Assembly (NCBI GenBank): GCA_002633005.1
Contig: NMRA01000745.1
Span: 99,815 to 163,814, forward strand
DNA length: 64,000 nt
Direction of reading: 5' to 3'
Source: Phoronis australis
Taxonomy: Eukaryota; Phoronida; Phoronidae
Below the pieces are notes generated by a model, which was given only the letters and a program-made list of their open reading frames with translations, did no database searches and had not been told where the DNA came from. Positions within the stretch are counted from its first letter, which is position 1; each line of letters opens with the position of its first letter. This document shows, piece after piece, positions 1-10,639 of the stretch. The position numbers and the translations under genes were made by a program.

Positions 1-60
1 CTAATTTCAATTTCACGTGGCAGAGGTTGAGCTGTACACATGTGGGTAGTTGTTTACATT
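1..60. repeat. Partial diverged copy of the 227-638 repeat
   Basis: The first 60 bases match the start of the repeat at 227-638 (shared words TTTCAATTTCACGTGG and ACATGTGGGTAGTTG) with a few substitutions. The match stops after TTTACATT. It shows that this sequence is a dispersed or tandem repeat apart from the N-joined pair that follows. Confidence 0.6.
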
Positions 61-226
61 TATCGTAAACTATTTTGCCCGGGGTACGCCGCGAGCTAAG
101 TTGCAGAGTAAAACAAGAGGACGATTGCGAATACTGTAATTTATTAGGACGTAAAAAGGTAAAACTAACTAATACAGTCCTGCGCTTTCGTGGGCCTTTC
201 GACATAGAACGAGACTAACTGGAATT

Positions 227-638
227 TTGATTTCAATTTCACGTGGCCGAGGTTGAGCTGTGCACATGTGGGCAGTTGTTTACATTCCCTTGTTCCGCTG
301 TTGTTTTCTTGCTTTAAAAAACAAAGTCACATTGAACTCTTTGGAAGGAACTGTTATTTCATTGTATTTATTTTTCTGTCGCTATTGTCGCGTACGTCTT
401 GGCTAATTAGAAACGCACACAAAACTAATTACATCAATACGACCTCTCAAACTTCGAACTAAAATAAATAAGATTACCCTGGACATTTTCACTGTAATTG
501 CTTAACGAAAATTGGGCAAGGGCTTGCCTCTGTCAGTTGTCTAGCTTGAATGGCAGCTGGCCGGCACAAAGGATGGCGTTACACAATGCCCAACGCTCCC
601 TAACATTCACCACTCCGACCCTACTCCGTTACGCTACA
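227..638. repeat. Near-identical adjacent copy 1 (412 bp), ends at N
   Basis: This 412-bp segment recurs at 641-1052 with a constant offset of 414 and only about two substitutions (C/T near 272, A/C near 316). Copy 1 stops at the single N at 639, inside the word ACGCTACA that continues uninterrupted in copy 2. Short open frames in it are identical in both copies but have no recognisable protein character. Probable allelic duplication made during assembly. Confidence 0.85.
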
Positions 639-639
639 N
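639..639. other. Single N at junction of two near-identical copies
   Basis: One ambiguous base lies exactly between the end of one copy (ACGCTACA) and the start of the next (TTGATTTCAATTTC). A contig join is more likely than a base-call ambiguity. Confidence 0.85.
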
Positions 640-640
640 G

Positions 641-1052
641 TTGATTTCAATTTCACGTGGCCGAGGTTGAGCTGTGCACATGTGGGTAGTTGTTTACATT
701 CCCTTGTTCCGCTGTTGTTTTCTTGCTTTACAAAACAAAGTCACATTGAACTCTTTGGAAGGAACTGTTATTTCATTGTATTTATTTTTCTGTCGCTATT
801 GTCGCGTACGTCTTGGCTAATTAGAAACGCACACAAAACTAATTACATCAATACGACCTCTCAAACTTCGAACTAAAATAAATAAGATTACCCTGGACAT
901 TTTCACTGTAATTGCTTAACGAAAATTGGGCAAGGGCTTGCCTCTGTCAGTTGTCTAGCTTGAATGGCAGCTGGCCGGCACAAAGGATGGCGTTACACAA
1001 TGCCCAACGCTCCCTAACATTCACCACTCCGACCCTACTCCGTTACGCTACA
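641..1052. repeat. Near-identical adjacent copy 2 (412 bp)
   Basis: Second copy of the segment at 227-638. Unlike copy 1 it runs on past ACGCTACA into unique sequence (TGTATGCC), so it represents the continuous locus. Confidence 0.85.
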
Positions 1053-1802
1053 TGTATGCCAACTTGACTGCGCTAGCTACGCCAACGCTGCTGTCGCTCT
1101 CCATTTCCTCCCAACTAAATAGTCCTCGAGGTACGCTGCTACTTAAGATATATCTTGTCTTTCTTGTCTCGTTTTTGTCACCTGGACGATACTGTGTGTC
1201 AGTGGCGACGATGTGAGTGAATACCTACACATATTGTCGCTCCCAAAATGAGTTAAAGTGGTTCTTGGTTCTTAGGTGGGATGACTCAATTGGAGGTCCA
1301 ATGAATTATAAGAGAGTCAAGAACGTGAGCAGGTAGAACTTAGGAAAGATTTGGTATTTTTTATAATACCTTCGCCACATGCCAGGATTGTTATTTTTCA
1401 TTTTATTTTAATTTGATTTTCCAAAGAGAAACATTGGAAATATGACAAGAAACATGTTTCACTCCCTTCAATGCCAATAGCCTTCAACTAGACCTCTTGG
1501 ACGACAATACATGTTTGTATCGTGTGCGTTAATGTGTGCCGTGAGCGCATAAAAAGCACACATATTGGTTCCTTTTTTCTTTCTTCTCTACCCCCTGTTT
1601 CTTTCTTTTTTCTTCTTCTTTCCTTTTCTTTCGTTTTTCTTGTTTCTCTCTTTTGTCGCTCCTGATAGGATCCTTCATCACAATAATTCTCTGTTACTTA
1701 CTTTTGATTTGATTCCATGTTGAAGACCGCTGGGTAACGTCAACACATTTATAATCCCGACCACTATCAGCAAATACTTAGAGCCAATTCGTCGTCCTCC
1801 GA
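1053..1802. other. No gene seen; pyrimidine-rich tract at ~1567-1662
   Basis: No coding character is visible on either strand. About 95 bases near 1567-1662 are almost pure C/T on the plus strand (purine-rich on the minus strand), a simple polypyrimidine tract. Whether it has a splicing or structural role cannot be told. Confidence 0.5.
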
Positions 1803-2465
1803 GTCAGCTTCTAATCGTCTCAGATGTATAGTACAAGGTATGACACTCGTCACGACTAGGAATTCCACGGGTGTCACTTCAGCCGTCCCTATCAAACACA
1901 TAAAAATGCGTTAACTTAAAAAAATGCGAAAGACAGGGATCTAACAAATCAAGAGCAATTGTTCTTTCTTCTGATAACATTTACGGTGTCCTGCTCCAGC
2001 GAGTTCGCTACAAACTCGCGGTCAAGGTACAAAAATCTTCCCAAAAAGCCGCTGGGTACTGTCAAGGTCTCAAACGGAAATTACCGATTTGTCACGGAAA
2101 GTCACAGCATCAACAAAGATACTATAAAATCTTTGACATCAATAACTCCACACTTATTCGTAACCTTCCGTGATAAACTGGCATTTGCCGTCCATCCGTA
2201 AATCACCGGATAATTTCGTACTGGCACATTGACAGTACGTTGCGGCCTTTGGGGAAGAATTTTGTGCTTTGACCGAGAATTTGATGCGAATTCGCTGGAG
2301 CAGGACATTGTAAATGCTATCAGAAGAAGGAACAATTGCTTATGGTTTGCTGAAACCCTGTTTCGTGAGAATTTATTGAGTTCTGTGTTTGATATAGACG
2401 ACTGAAGGGAAGCACCCGTGGAATTCCTAGTCCCAAATGTGTACTGGGGACGATCAAAAGCTGAA
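1803..2465. repeat. Large imperfect inverted repeat (fold-back element)
   Basis: Two arms of about 290 bp pair across a loop at roughly 2100-2198. CTGCTCCAGCGAGTTCGC at 1991-2008 pairs with 2286-2303, and ACTAGGAATTCCACGGGTG near 1855 pairs with CACCCGTGGAATTCCTAGT near 2413. The outermost detectable pairing is near 1805 and 2463. Both arms encode similar short peptides on opposite strands (a shared SCSSEFA run), which simply reflects the symmetry. A non-autonomous fold-back/MITE element is the best reading. Confidence 0.75.
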
Positions 2466-5444
2466 GACGCATGCACTGGTGGTAAATGTTCACCAGTGAT
2501 GCGGCAGCGCTCCAACGCTATACTCCTAACAACTACTTGTTGCAAAATTTGGACGAGTTCATTTCCTGAACTGGCAGGGCTGGATTTTTTACGGCAGGCG
2601 TGCGTTCATTTGTGCTGGAACCTACGCTAGGACCTAGATAAAATCTTGCCGAAATCACGTGTTCTCATTTAAAATACACGACAATCTCTCACCTACTGCC
2701 GCGAAATCTAGCATTACTGGACAGGAGGGGGGTCTTTCTTTGGCAGAAACTGCTGTCACGCAGTCACTTAGTGGTTTTTCATGTCCTGTCGACGGCCGGG
2801 ATACCTGGGATTGAGCACAAAATAAGTTTTTACTACACATTTTTCCAAATTTACCTTTCCAGCAACATCACCTTCCTAGGGCACACGATCCTCGCATAGA
2901 TGTCGGTAGATAGGCGTATCTATTTTTCACTTTGTTTTTCTTTCTAATAACAATTACATAATGGTGAGCATTTATTGGCAACCGGCTGATGACCGCCTAA
3001 GGTACGATATCCGTGCAACGTGTATTGTTATATCCAACAAATACGCAACAAAGGAAAACAATGGTAGCGTCCCATAGGCGATAACCATGCGACGTGTATT
3101 ACTCCCGTCGCATGGATCTTGCAAGTTAAGCAATAGCTTGCAAAGTCCATACGACATAATTTTGCATTGGTCATAGCAACAGTCATGAAACTAAGTTTCA
3201 GAAAGTTGGAGGAAACTGATATTAGAAAATGTAATAATGTGGTCTTAAGTATGTTTCGTTTTGTAGCCGTAATCTAACGAATTTCGACTTTGAAAAGTTA
3301 ACTTTCAAAGTCTATCGTAATGGTGCAGTACAGAACCACGTACCGACAGTGCGTGGGCCCCTTGCCCCGAGATCACAGAACTCTTGGTGTGTTAACCAAT
3401 GGAGACTAGCGCAATCGATGAGCGATCGACCAGTAAAGTTCACCATCCCCGGCCCAATGACGATTGCAAACACTACTGCAGGTATATGAGTTAGTTTCTT
3501 CATAACCCATATTTAGCAGAAACTCGATGCTTCCAAAATTTAATGTACATGTATTCTCAAAGCTAAGCCAATTCACGGGATACTGTATCCTTGATGCGGC
3601 ATATTCAGATTTTTCTAAGTAGGTTGGTAATATATCTCAACCGTGGTTACTAAAGTTGCATTTAAAGAGGTTTTGTGGATGAGCGCGTTTAGTTTGGTGG
3701 TCTGGTAGGAAAGTGGCGTTTACCTGTTGAAGCGGCGTGGTGGTGAAACAAGTTTATCATGATTTTTCTACACACGTGAGATGATACATGACCGTAGTCT
3801 TAGTCGCAATCAGATCCGGTTAAAGTAGTACATTCGGTTCCTGTCGGCTCCCCGACTCATTTCCAAACCAACACCATACTGCTTTAAAAGAAAACGCGCC
3901 CGTCAATCTCATTTTAGCACAATTCTGGGTTATCAAAAAAGTAACTTCTAAAACACCCTACTAGTAGGTAGCTTTTTACCTTTATCACAACTAGCCTCTC
4001 CGGGTACTTAAAGGGATGCTGAACCCTTTGTTTATGTGTAAGCATCGACCTCGTACTAAAATTATTGAAACTAGGCACTACTCAGTAGATCTTGAAGATT
4101 TTATTCAAATCCTTACAAAATCGATATTGGCTAAATCGGCACAAGAGACTAACGCTTTTGGGCGACTTAAGGTTACTGGACGACTGTAGGGAAATTCTGC
4201 TTCGTCTCAATCACCTGATTTTTTGTTGTTTAGAATCAAACAGTTAAAATACATCAGTGTGTCAACCAACCTTGTTTTTGGATGTTATGTTTACCAACTC
4301 TATTGCTGTGTCGGTCACCAGTCGATGGAATTTCGCTATCAGCAATGTGTGTAGCTTAGGTTTGTTTACTGACATCAATAAATGAACACCAGTGGCCTAT
4401 GTCACACTCAAAGGTGTGACACTTTTCAATACCATTACTGTCATCAGCCTCATATAACGTGAACAAATCGATAATCTAATTTATTAGTTTAATAACCTTT
4501 TTGATTCCCACTAGTGACACAATGGAATGCTTCATCGAGTTATCGTGTTTTTAGTTCCCCAAAATACCTCTAAGTATGCTATGTGTGTGCAGATTTACTT
4601 TCCCAAATTGTCCACAGCATGGCGCTGCATTAATATTTCATGATGGTAATGGAATGTTGTCAAGCAAATTGTTATCAGTGTTGAATGTTTCTCCAAGGGG
4701 TACTTGGGTTTCACATGATGTCTTTGTTTCACTATTTATTTTCAAGTTCATGATTATCTACGTTGGCCGAAGGGAATTGTAAAATTTTGCCAATGGGCCC
4801 TGATGATCAAACTCAAAAAGAAACATTCTATAGCCCTGACATTTACTGGGGTTTGTTTTATGAAGAGTCACGTTAAGTCACAATTTTGGTCTTACGCTCC
4901 ACGTATCTATTCCTGAAATATATTTCGTCCTCACTTGAGCAAAAGTGCAAGCTCTCTGGGAGTATACACAAAAAATTCATTTCTTGGTTACTGTGATAAT
5001 TTATATAAAGTAAATTATTTCTTGACAGTGATGCACTCATAATTACTTGAGTAAAGACCTGTCGCAAGCTCCGCCCCCTAACGAAATGTCGGCACAGGAG
5101 CAATAAGTTTCACCCGGCAACGTTTTTGTCGGGTAAAATGGCGGCTTGGAAACGAAGGTGTGTCGAGAATGCAGCGTTCTGATTGGTCAATTAAGCTGTC
5201 ACTCAAAATCCTGGCGATAGGTCAAATGAAGTAGATGCGTAAGACCAAATTCCCGTCTTTTAAGTCTTAAACCACTTTCATGAAACAGGACCAGCCTCTA
5301 AACTAAATCACTAATTTGGTTTTCGTTGTTCCAAAATAGGGTATCCACACTACTGTTGATCAATTTGTGTGCATTTTATTACTCGTAACTGGAACAATGC
5401 TGCTGTATAAGTAAATGAGAAGTTATGTTTTATATTTTTTTTAG
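2466..5444. other. No supported gene; shares a ~230-bp repeat with 46.6-46.9 kb
   Basis: No exon is convincing here. Positions ~2935-3170 match ~46,675-46,860, with shared words such as CAACAAAGGAAAACAATG and the same order of landmarks (GAGCA-TTAT-GGCAAC). Earlier exons of the methionine synthase-like gene should lie upstream of 5445, but none was recognised here. Confidence 0.45.
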
Positions 5445-5683
5445 ACGACTTTCATAACAACCCAAAAGAACTGAGTGAATCTTTGATAAAGTGCATCAAT
5501 CGCGAGGTTCGTGCTCTATCAGATGCTGGATGCAAACACATTCAAGTCGACGAGCCTTTGCTGGTGCGTATTCCGGAAGTGGCAATGGATTATGGTATCG
5601 ACCATCCTAGGAGGTGCTTTTAAGGAGTGGACAGCGATGTGACGAAGACAATCCATTTATGTTGCGGTTATCCTACACATCTG
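5445..5683 (+). CDS. MetE-like exon: DEP motif and HLCCGYP
   Basis: The exon follows a strong acceptor (TATATTTTTTTTAG) and ends at the donor CTG/GTAACT. The first two bases complete a codon, and reading from 5447 gives DDFHNNPKEL, EVRALSDAGC, QVDEPLLVR and IPEVAMDYGI, then TAA at 5621, then in the same frame SDVTKTIHLCCGYPTHL. The similarity resumes in the same frame after the TAA, so it is a point nonsense change without a frameshift. Confidence 0.8.
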
Positions 5684-6458
5684 GTAACTGTTTTGTTAAT
5701 ACATTGTACTTTCATGTAAGCAATAAAGGTGCTTGTGTGGGTCGAATGGAATGCTTTTAACAGAAGATCAAGCAGATTACAAGAGTAAGCTTACTTAGTG
5801 ATCCAGACAGGCTCGGCTATGTTATGTGCTTGAGGAACCTGGCTGCCGTGTTCCTCTGGGTTAAATCACCTGCGGAAGCTAACAGATTAGAAACTCGGCC
5901 TGTTTCACTGCACCTTTCTCTTTTTGACAAATGTATAGACGAACCGCTGAAGTCAGGAAGTCTTGTTTGTCCGGAACCACGATGGTATACCGAGGACAAT
6001 AACTGGCGAGTTTTCGAACCGATTACAATTATTTCCTCGTAAAAAAATTATCAGGATTACTTTGGCCCGAAACTAATGCGATAAAAATAGGTCAAAACAA
6101 ATGCGTTAAGGTTCGATTTTCTGATACACCGGTTAACTCATTTGGTTTTAGAGCTGTAAAATCTCACTGTTTCTAGAAATATACTTGATTTCAATCCCTT
6201 AACGTATTAAATCTGGTGTCGCATATTTCTTTTCTCACGTTAGTGATCTGTGAGTTTAGAAAGAACTGGTACTTTGCTATTGCTTGAAGTCAGATTCCAT
6301 AAGTTAGCTTGGCCAGGGAGATGTACATGTACATGTACTTGGCTAGCATTGCTTCAAGCCATAACGAACTATCAGTTCTACTGTAGTGCAAGGACTCGAG
6401 TAAGAAAGCTGTTGACAACGTTTCATAACACATTTCTATTTTTGCATGTGCAACGTAG

Positions 6459-6540
6459 GATGCTGAGAACTATCTCAAGGCAGAGCAAAAGGTGTATTTT
6501 GACCTGGCAGAAAAGCTTGACAACGCTGGTTTCGACGAAA
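6459..6540 (+). CDS. MetE-like exon (82 nt)
   Basis: Acceptor GCAACGTAG, donor GAAA/GTATGT. It encodes DAENYLKAEQ, KVYFDLAEKL and DNAGFDE. It starts in phase 0, matching the end of the previous exon, and leaves one base that the next exon completes to Ile. Confidence 0.8.
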
Positions 6541-6703
6541 GTATGTGATATTTAATTATTGTCTATTCACATTACGAACAACAATAGCTTGGTTTGTAAC
6601 TCACACATATCTGCTTCAAACCTGACATTCAACAATAAACTTTACGAATTAGAAGCCTTTTATTTTGTTTTATTTTGTTTAACTTAAAATGATATTCTTT
6701 CAG

Positions 6704-6966
6704 TTTCCATCGAAGATGCTTGGCGATACAACGACCTCTCATTACTCGACAAGTTCAAGAAATCTACCATTGTTTTCGGGGTTCTTTGCATCGCGAGAAG
6801 TCAAGTGGAAACCGTCGACGAAATTGAGAAAAGAATCAAAGACGCTCTTAGTCATATTACCAGAGAAAGGCTCGTGATAGCACCCGACTGCGGCTTGGGG
6901 TTTCTTCCTAAAGACATCCTTCTCAGTAAACTGAAAAACATGGTGGAGGCGGCTACGAAATGTTGA
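6704..6966 (+). CDS. MetE-like terminal exon with stop codon
   Basis: Acceptor ATATTCTTTCAG at 6703. The exon encodes SIEDAWRYNDLSL, LDKFKKSTIVFGV, a VEEI-like segment, ERLVIAPDCGLGFLP and ends KNMVEAATKC followed by TGA. PDCGLG carries the second zinc-ligand Cys of the family. The reading frame is uninterrupted for 87 codons, so at least this exon is intact. Confidence 0.85.
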
Positions 6967-9497
6967 ACACGCGTTATTCTCGAGGAAATAAATATGGTCA
7001 GTCTCCATAGGATACATGTAGCTCTAAAAACCCTTCGCCCCCCTCGACCCACAACCCAAAAAGCCCTCGACCCAGTCAATGCAAGCTCGACTGGATCTGA
7101 ATATAGAACCAGCGCTGACTTGCAGGACCAGGGAGTTGGGCCGTGATCTCGGCTGGGTTTTTCCTGTTTTTTTGAAATTCAGGAAGTCTATATTCGGCAA
7201 GTTTGAAAGCCAAAAACAGAAACAAACAACGCGACCAAATCAAATGAAAGACCCGCTACCAACGTTACAAATGTTGTTCTCGGCAGAGCGTAATCGTCTC
7301 GTCTGATCTTGAGTGAATAGCAGATTCAATTTGGTTGTGGAGAGAGCGAGGAACCTACAGAACTGTAATTTCATCAATAAATGCAGTTTGATGAAACAAA
7401 CTCTTGACTAAACGTATATTCTAAACGAGTATACAACAGAAAGCAAATAATTAAAATGTAAAATTATGTACATTCGCGTTACCGTACTCTTTACCTAAGT
7501 GTAGTAGAACTGGACCATGGGTAGCCGCTGGTGTAACTATTTCCGTAACAACAATACCGCGCTCTCAGTGCCTTATTTCAGATCACGTTCTCACGCCACT
7601 TAAATCACCAGACTAGAGCAAGAGCAGACTCGCGTGTAGGCTTGTACGTCCTACGGGATAGTCACTCAGCGGCATACATGTGTTGTGAAGCGTGACTTCC
7701 GGTTGTGATGACTGGTACACTCAGATAAAGCCTCTCTAAGCCGCTGGCCAAGCAGCAATTTCCTCTTTATCGCATGGTTTAGACGCTTGGTCGTCGCACG
7801 TGCAACCTGGGTTAAAGTCCCACCGGAGACACCGAAATTGTCTACACATGTAGTTCGATGCAATATGTAGGAATTGCAAAAACACACCTGTTGCCTCGAG
7901 TCGAGGGGCTGTGCGTCGAGGGGGTCGTTGGTCGAGAAGTGTGAGCAGTCAATGAGTTTGTGGATCGAAGGGTTTTTGGAACTATCCGTTTCCAAGTGAT
8001 TAAGAACTGCTCCTAAGCACTGTATCACTGGCAATTTCCCCAGCTCGTTGCATTTATATTACCCATGTGCAGTATGCGGCAAACCACGTGACTTTTGGTC
8101 AGCTGATGATATTACACGCCGCACATCTAGTGAACGTCTTGCTTTGGATACAATGACTGGTCTCGAGAAAAGTGCAATATTTTGCACGTGTGAAGCACTT
8201 GTACTGTACGCGGCTTGATTTTAGATAAGATTTTAAATTACAAAGACGGATATAGGGGCTCATCCCCACTTCAACCCCTCACAGACAGAGAGGGGCAAGA
8301 AAAAACTCGATCGTTTTCCTTCGAAAAATATGATATGTTTGTATGCCCTCTCCCTTACGACATCCTACATGTAGAACCGTCAGCACATTATTAACTGAAC
8401 CAGAGCTGAATTTTGAATAATTTTAGAAGAAATTTAAGGAATTTTTGATTGATTTAAACCATTCGATTAACACACCCAATAAAAGTACGAACAGCATGCA
8501 AGTGAATAACCAACTAATTTATTTCGAGTTTTTAGAAAGGTAATTGCGAATTAAATACAGTTACATCTAGTAGCGTTTAATTAGAGCCCCAATTATATTC
8601 TCATGTTTTTTACTACATTCAACACGGAGTCAAGTAACAGAGCACATTTTTCGCATTTTCTCAATTCAAGTGAGCTGAGCCTAAATGTTGACCATTGCGT
8701 CCAAGTAGGGGGTGCACTTTAATCGTTCCCGTACAGGCGCATGCTCCTTATTTCAAATAGGGCTGTCCCAGATTTTCACAGCGACACTCGAATCTCACCG
8801 CATTACCAGTAATACCGTGAATATTTGCTGCCTCGTTTTCTTGCCGCTGGGGTTTCAAATGTTATTTATTGCTTTCTGATTCTTGAAAAGATTTTTTCTC
8901 GGTTGCATTACTCAATTTGCCCTACCAATGACAACGAAGTATTTCTGCTGTACTGTGGACAGCAACTCCGACGTGGGGAAGTTTGATAAACTGAAAAAAT
9001 ACCCAGAGATGGCGTGATCTGAATTTCTTCTCCTTTCCGACATCAATGAGAGACAAAAAATGCGAGTGACGTCCAAAACAAGGTCACGAATTTTCTTAAC
9101 TCCGGGACAAGGGAGAGTTCTATCGCCGTGTAATCCGGGACTGTCCTATTAGGTAGATTAAACAAACCAATTCACGTCCGTGTCCCATGTAAGAGGACAG
9201 GAGAGTTGTACATGTACGTGTATAAACCAACATTTTTCGAAATGCAGAAGGGCCCAAATGAGTATCTGCATTTCATATGGTAATACCTGCGTTTTTATTG
9301 ACTTATATACGATGTTAATGAATTTAAGTTCATAAAATGTGGTCTAAAATAAACTAGGCCTTCTAAAGTGGACACGTCAGAGCAAAGCGATCAAAATATC
9401 ACAAGAAGTAAACAGACGGGAGTCGGAATTCGGTCCAACAAAAACAGGCAGGGCCAATTCGTGTAGCATGCACAGACGGCATGTGGCGTGTTCTGAT
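6967..9497. other. No supported gene
   Basis: Intergenic-type sequence. The open frames are short and compositionally unconvincing, and no transposon ends or RNA genes were recognised. A 3' UTR of the methionine synthase-like gene would start here; no clear AATAAA lies within the first 100 bases, but AATAAA occurs at about 6986 (GAAATAAATATGG) and 7376. Confidence 0.4.
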
Positions 9498-9660
9498 GCT
9501 GTGGCAGATTTAGGGGGGACACAAGAGCCATGCCCCCCGCCCCCCTTAAACTTCTTCCAGATTCATTTTGGCAATTCGGGGGTGGGGATTTCTGGGGGCA
9601 AAATCCGGGCCAATACTCTGTCCTAAACCCTCTAATCCAAAATCTTGGATTCGCTCCTGT
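9498..9660 (+). mobile_element. Short element with hAT-like ends (type 1)
   Basis: It starts CTGTGGCAGATTTAGGGG and ends CTTGGATTCGCTCCTG. These are degenerate inverted versions of the terminus CAGTGGCGGAT(C/T)TAGG. The body (ATGCCCCCC, CTTCTTCCA, GGCAAAATCC, CCAATACTC) recurs at 26,365-26,534. CAG-starting inverted ends are typical of hAT superfamily MITEs. No transposase is present. Confidence 0.55.
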
Positions 9661-9861
9661 AATGATATTTCTTTGCATTAGGTACACACCGAGTTTGAGC
9701 GGGACCTTAAACCAGGTGCTGAAATTTGCTGTTACTGAGCAAATGATATACCGTCGAAAAAGGCGCATGGGCGTTTTCGGATAATCCTGCAGACATTTGT
9801 TTGTTCTGGTTTGTTATTGTGTATATATCGTGTGACGTACCAGCGTCGATATGACACAGGC

Positions 9862-10172
9862 ACATAGGCGGATTTAGGGGGACAGGGGGCTGCGGAAAAA
9901 AGGAAACAGTAAGAGCGTGAGGAAATACTGATTTTATCAACTAACTCCCGGTAAGAAAAATGGAAGATTCAACAATGTGGGGGGTAGGGCTCAGAGCCGA
10001 TTGGAGACAGTCGGCGCAATCAGTTCCTCCATTGTTTTTAGTCGCCCCACATCTCCAGAAACTCGACTTCACCCTACATTTTAGGCTCGGCCTGCACACG
10101 CAATCGTGCTTTGCGTGATTCACCGAGACAAAATGTCGGATCTCCCCTTATGATATCCTACATCCACCACTG
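9862..10172 (+). mobile_element. Short element with hAT-like ends (type 2, ~310 bp)
   Basis: It starts ATAGGCGGATTTAGGGGGA and ends TCCTACATCCACCACTG, imperfect inverted copies of CAGTGGCGGATCTAGG. The right half (GGCCTGCACACGCAAT, CGTGCTTTGC) recurs at ~28,540-28,636. Non-autonomous, with no coding content. Confidence 0.6.
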
Positions 10173-10639
10173 GGACTAATGTCGGTATTTTTGTTTGGAG
10201 TCAACTTTCAGCATAGTAAACGGTTGGCAGTTGTGGTTGAGGATTAAAATAAAACCGTTTCATGGTCGAAAACTATGCATAGATAATGGCGTTTAGGCCG
10301 TATCTTTGTGTTGGGTATGGAGTTTTTTATAGGTCTAAGCCTTTGTGCATGTGCATTTGTTGGTCGCACTTTATGTCGTTTGTGGAATCTCCAGGCATAA
10401 TTATACATGTATGTCGTCTATCGGATTTTAACCGGCGGACCTAGTCCACTTTTTTGTTTTATTCAAAAATATCTTACGTGTATTAAATTTGAAATGAATC
10501 ACTAGAAATTGTTATACGTGAATCTTGAATTTTCCCAGTGCTAAATTATTCATGCACAGAACATTGGATAATTGGATTGACCTAATAAGACACGAAAGGC
10601 TCATGTAACTAACAATCCGTTTGGGAGTTTCACGTATGC
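10173..10639. other. No feature seen
   Basis: AT-rich sequence between a MITE and the shared repeat block. Nothing recognisable on either strand. Confidence 0.35.

Larger units (their letters stand above)
5445..6966 (+). pseudogene. MetE-like methionine synthase, last three exons, one in-frame stop
   Basis: The translated exons (5445-5683, 6459-6540, 6704-6966) resemble the C-terminal catalytic half of bacterial-type cobalamin-independent methionine synthase-like proteins (MetE/UROD fold), which move a methyl group from a folate to a thiol using zinc. Key runs are EVRALSDAGCKHIQVDEPLL, HLCCGYPTHL (His/Cys zinc-ligand region), SIEDA, RYNDLSLLDKF and APDCGLGFLP (second Cys region), then a natural TGA at 6964-6966. 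Phases join cleanly (0, then 1). The codon where relatives usually have Glu (RCF-x-GVD) is TAA at 5621-5623, and a neighbouring Leu is Pro. That suggests a decayed gene, a null allele or a sequencing error. About 195 residues are present; the N-terminal half was not found. The family is mainly microbial, so transfer into this animal lineage is plausible. Confidence 0.8.

Noticed and set aside
253-876. Two identical 69-residue open frames (253-462 and 667-876) as a gene pair
   Set aside because: They are the same sequence in the N-joined duplicate; no domain, no splice context, and the third partial copy at 1-60 does not keep the frame.
1559-1665. Polypyrimidine tract as a splice acceptor or functional element
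   Set aside because: No exon follows it; simple low-complexity DNA explains it.
2102-2545. 147-codon minus-strand frame
   Set aside because: It is one arm and loop of a large inverted repeat; the opposite arm encodes a similar peptide on the other strand, so the frame follows from symmetry.
5764-5782. A small exon reading DQADYK between the first two MetE-like exons
   Set aside because: It looks like the DQxDYLK motif of the family, but the phase does not fit and the next exon (DAENYLKAE) already supplies that segment with correct phase.
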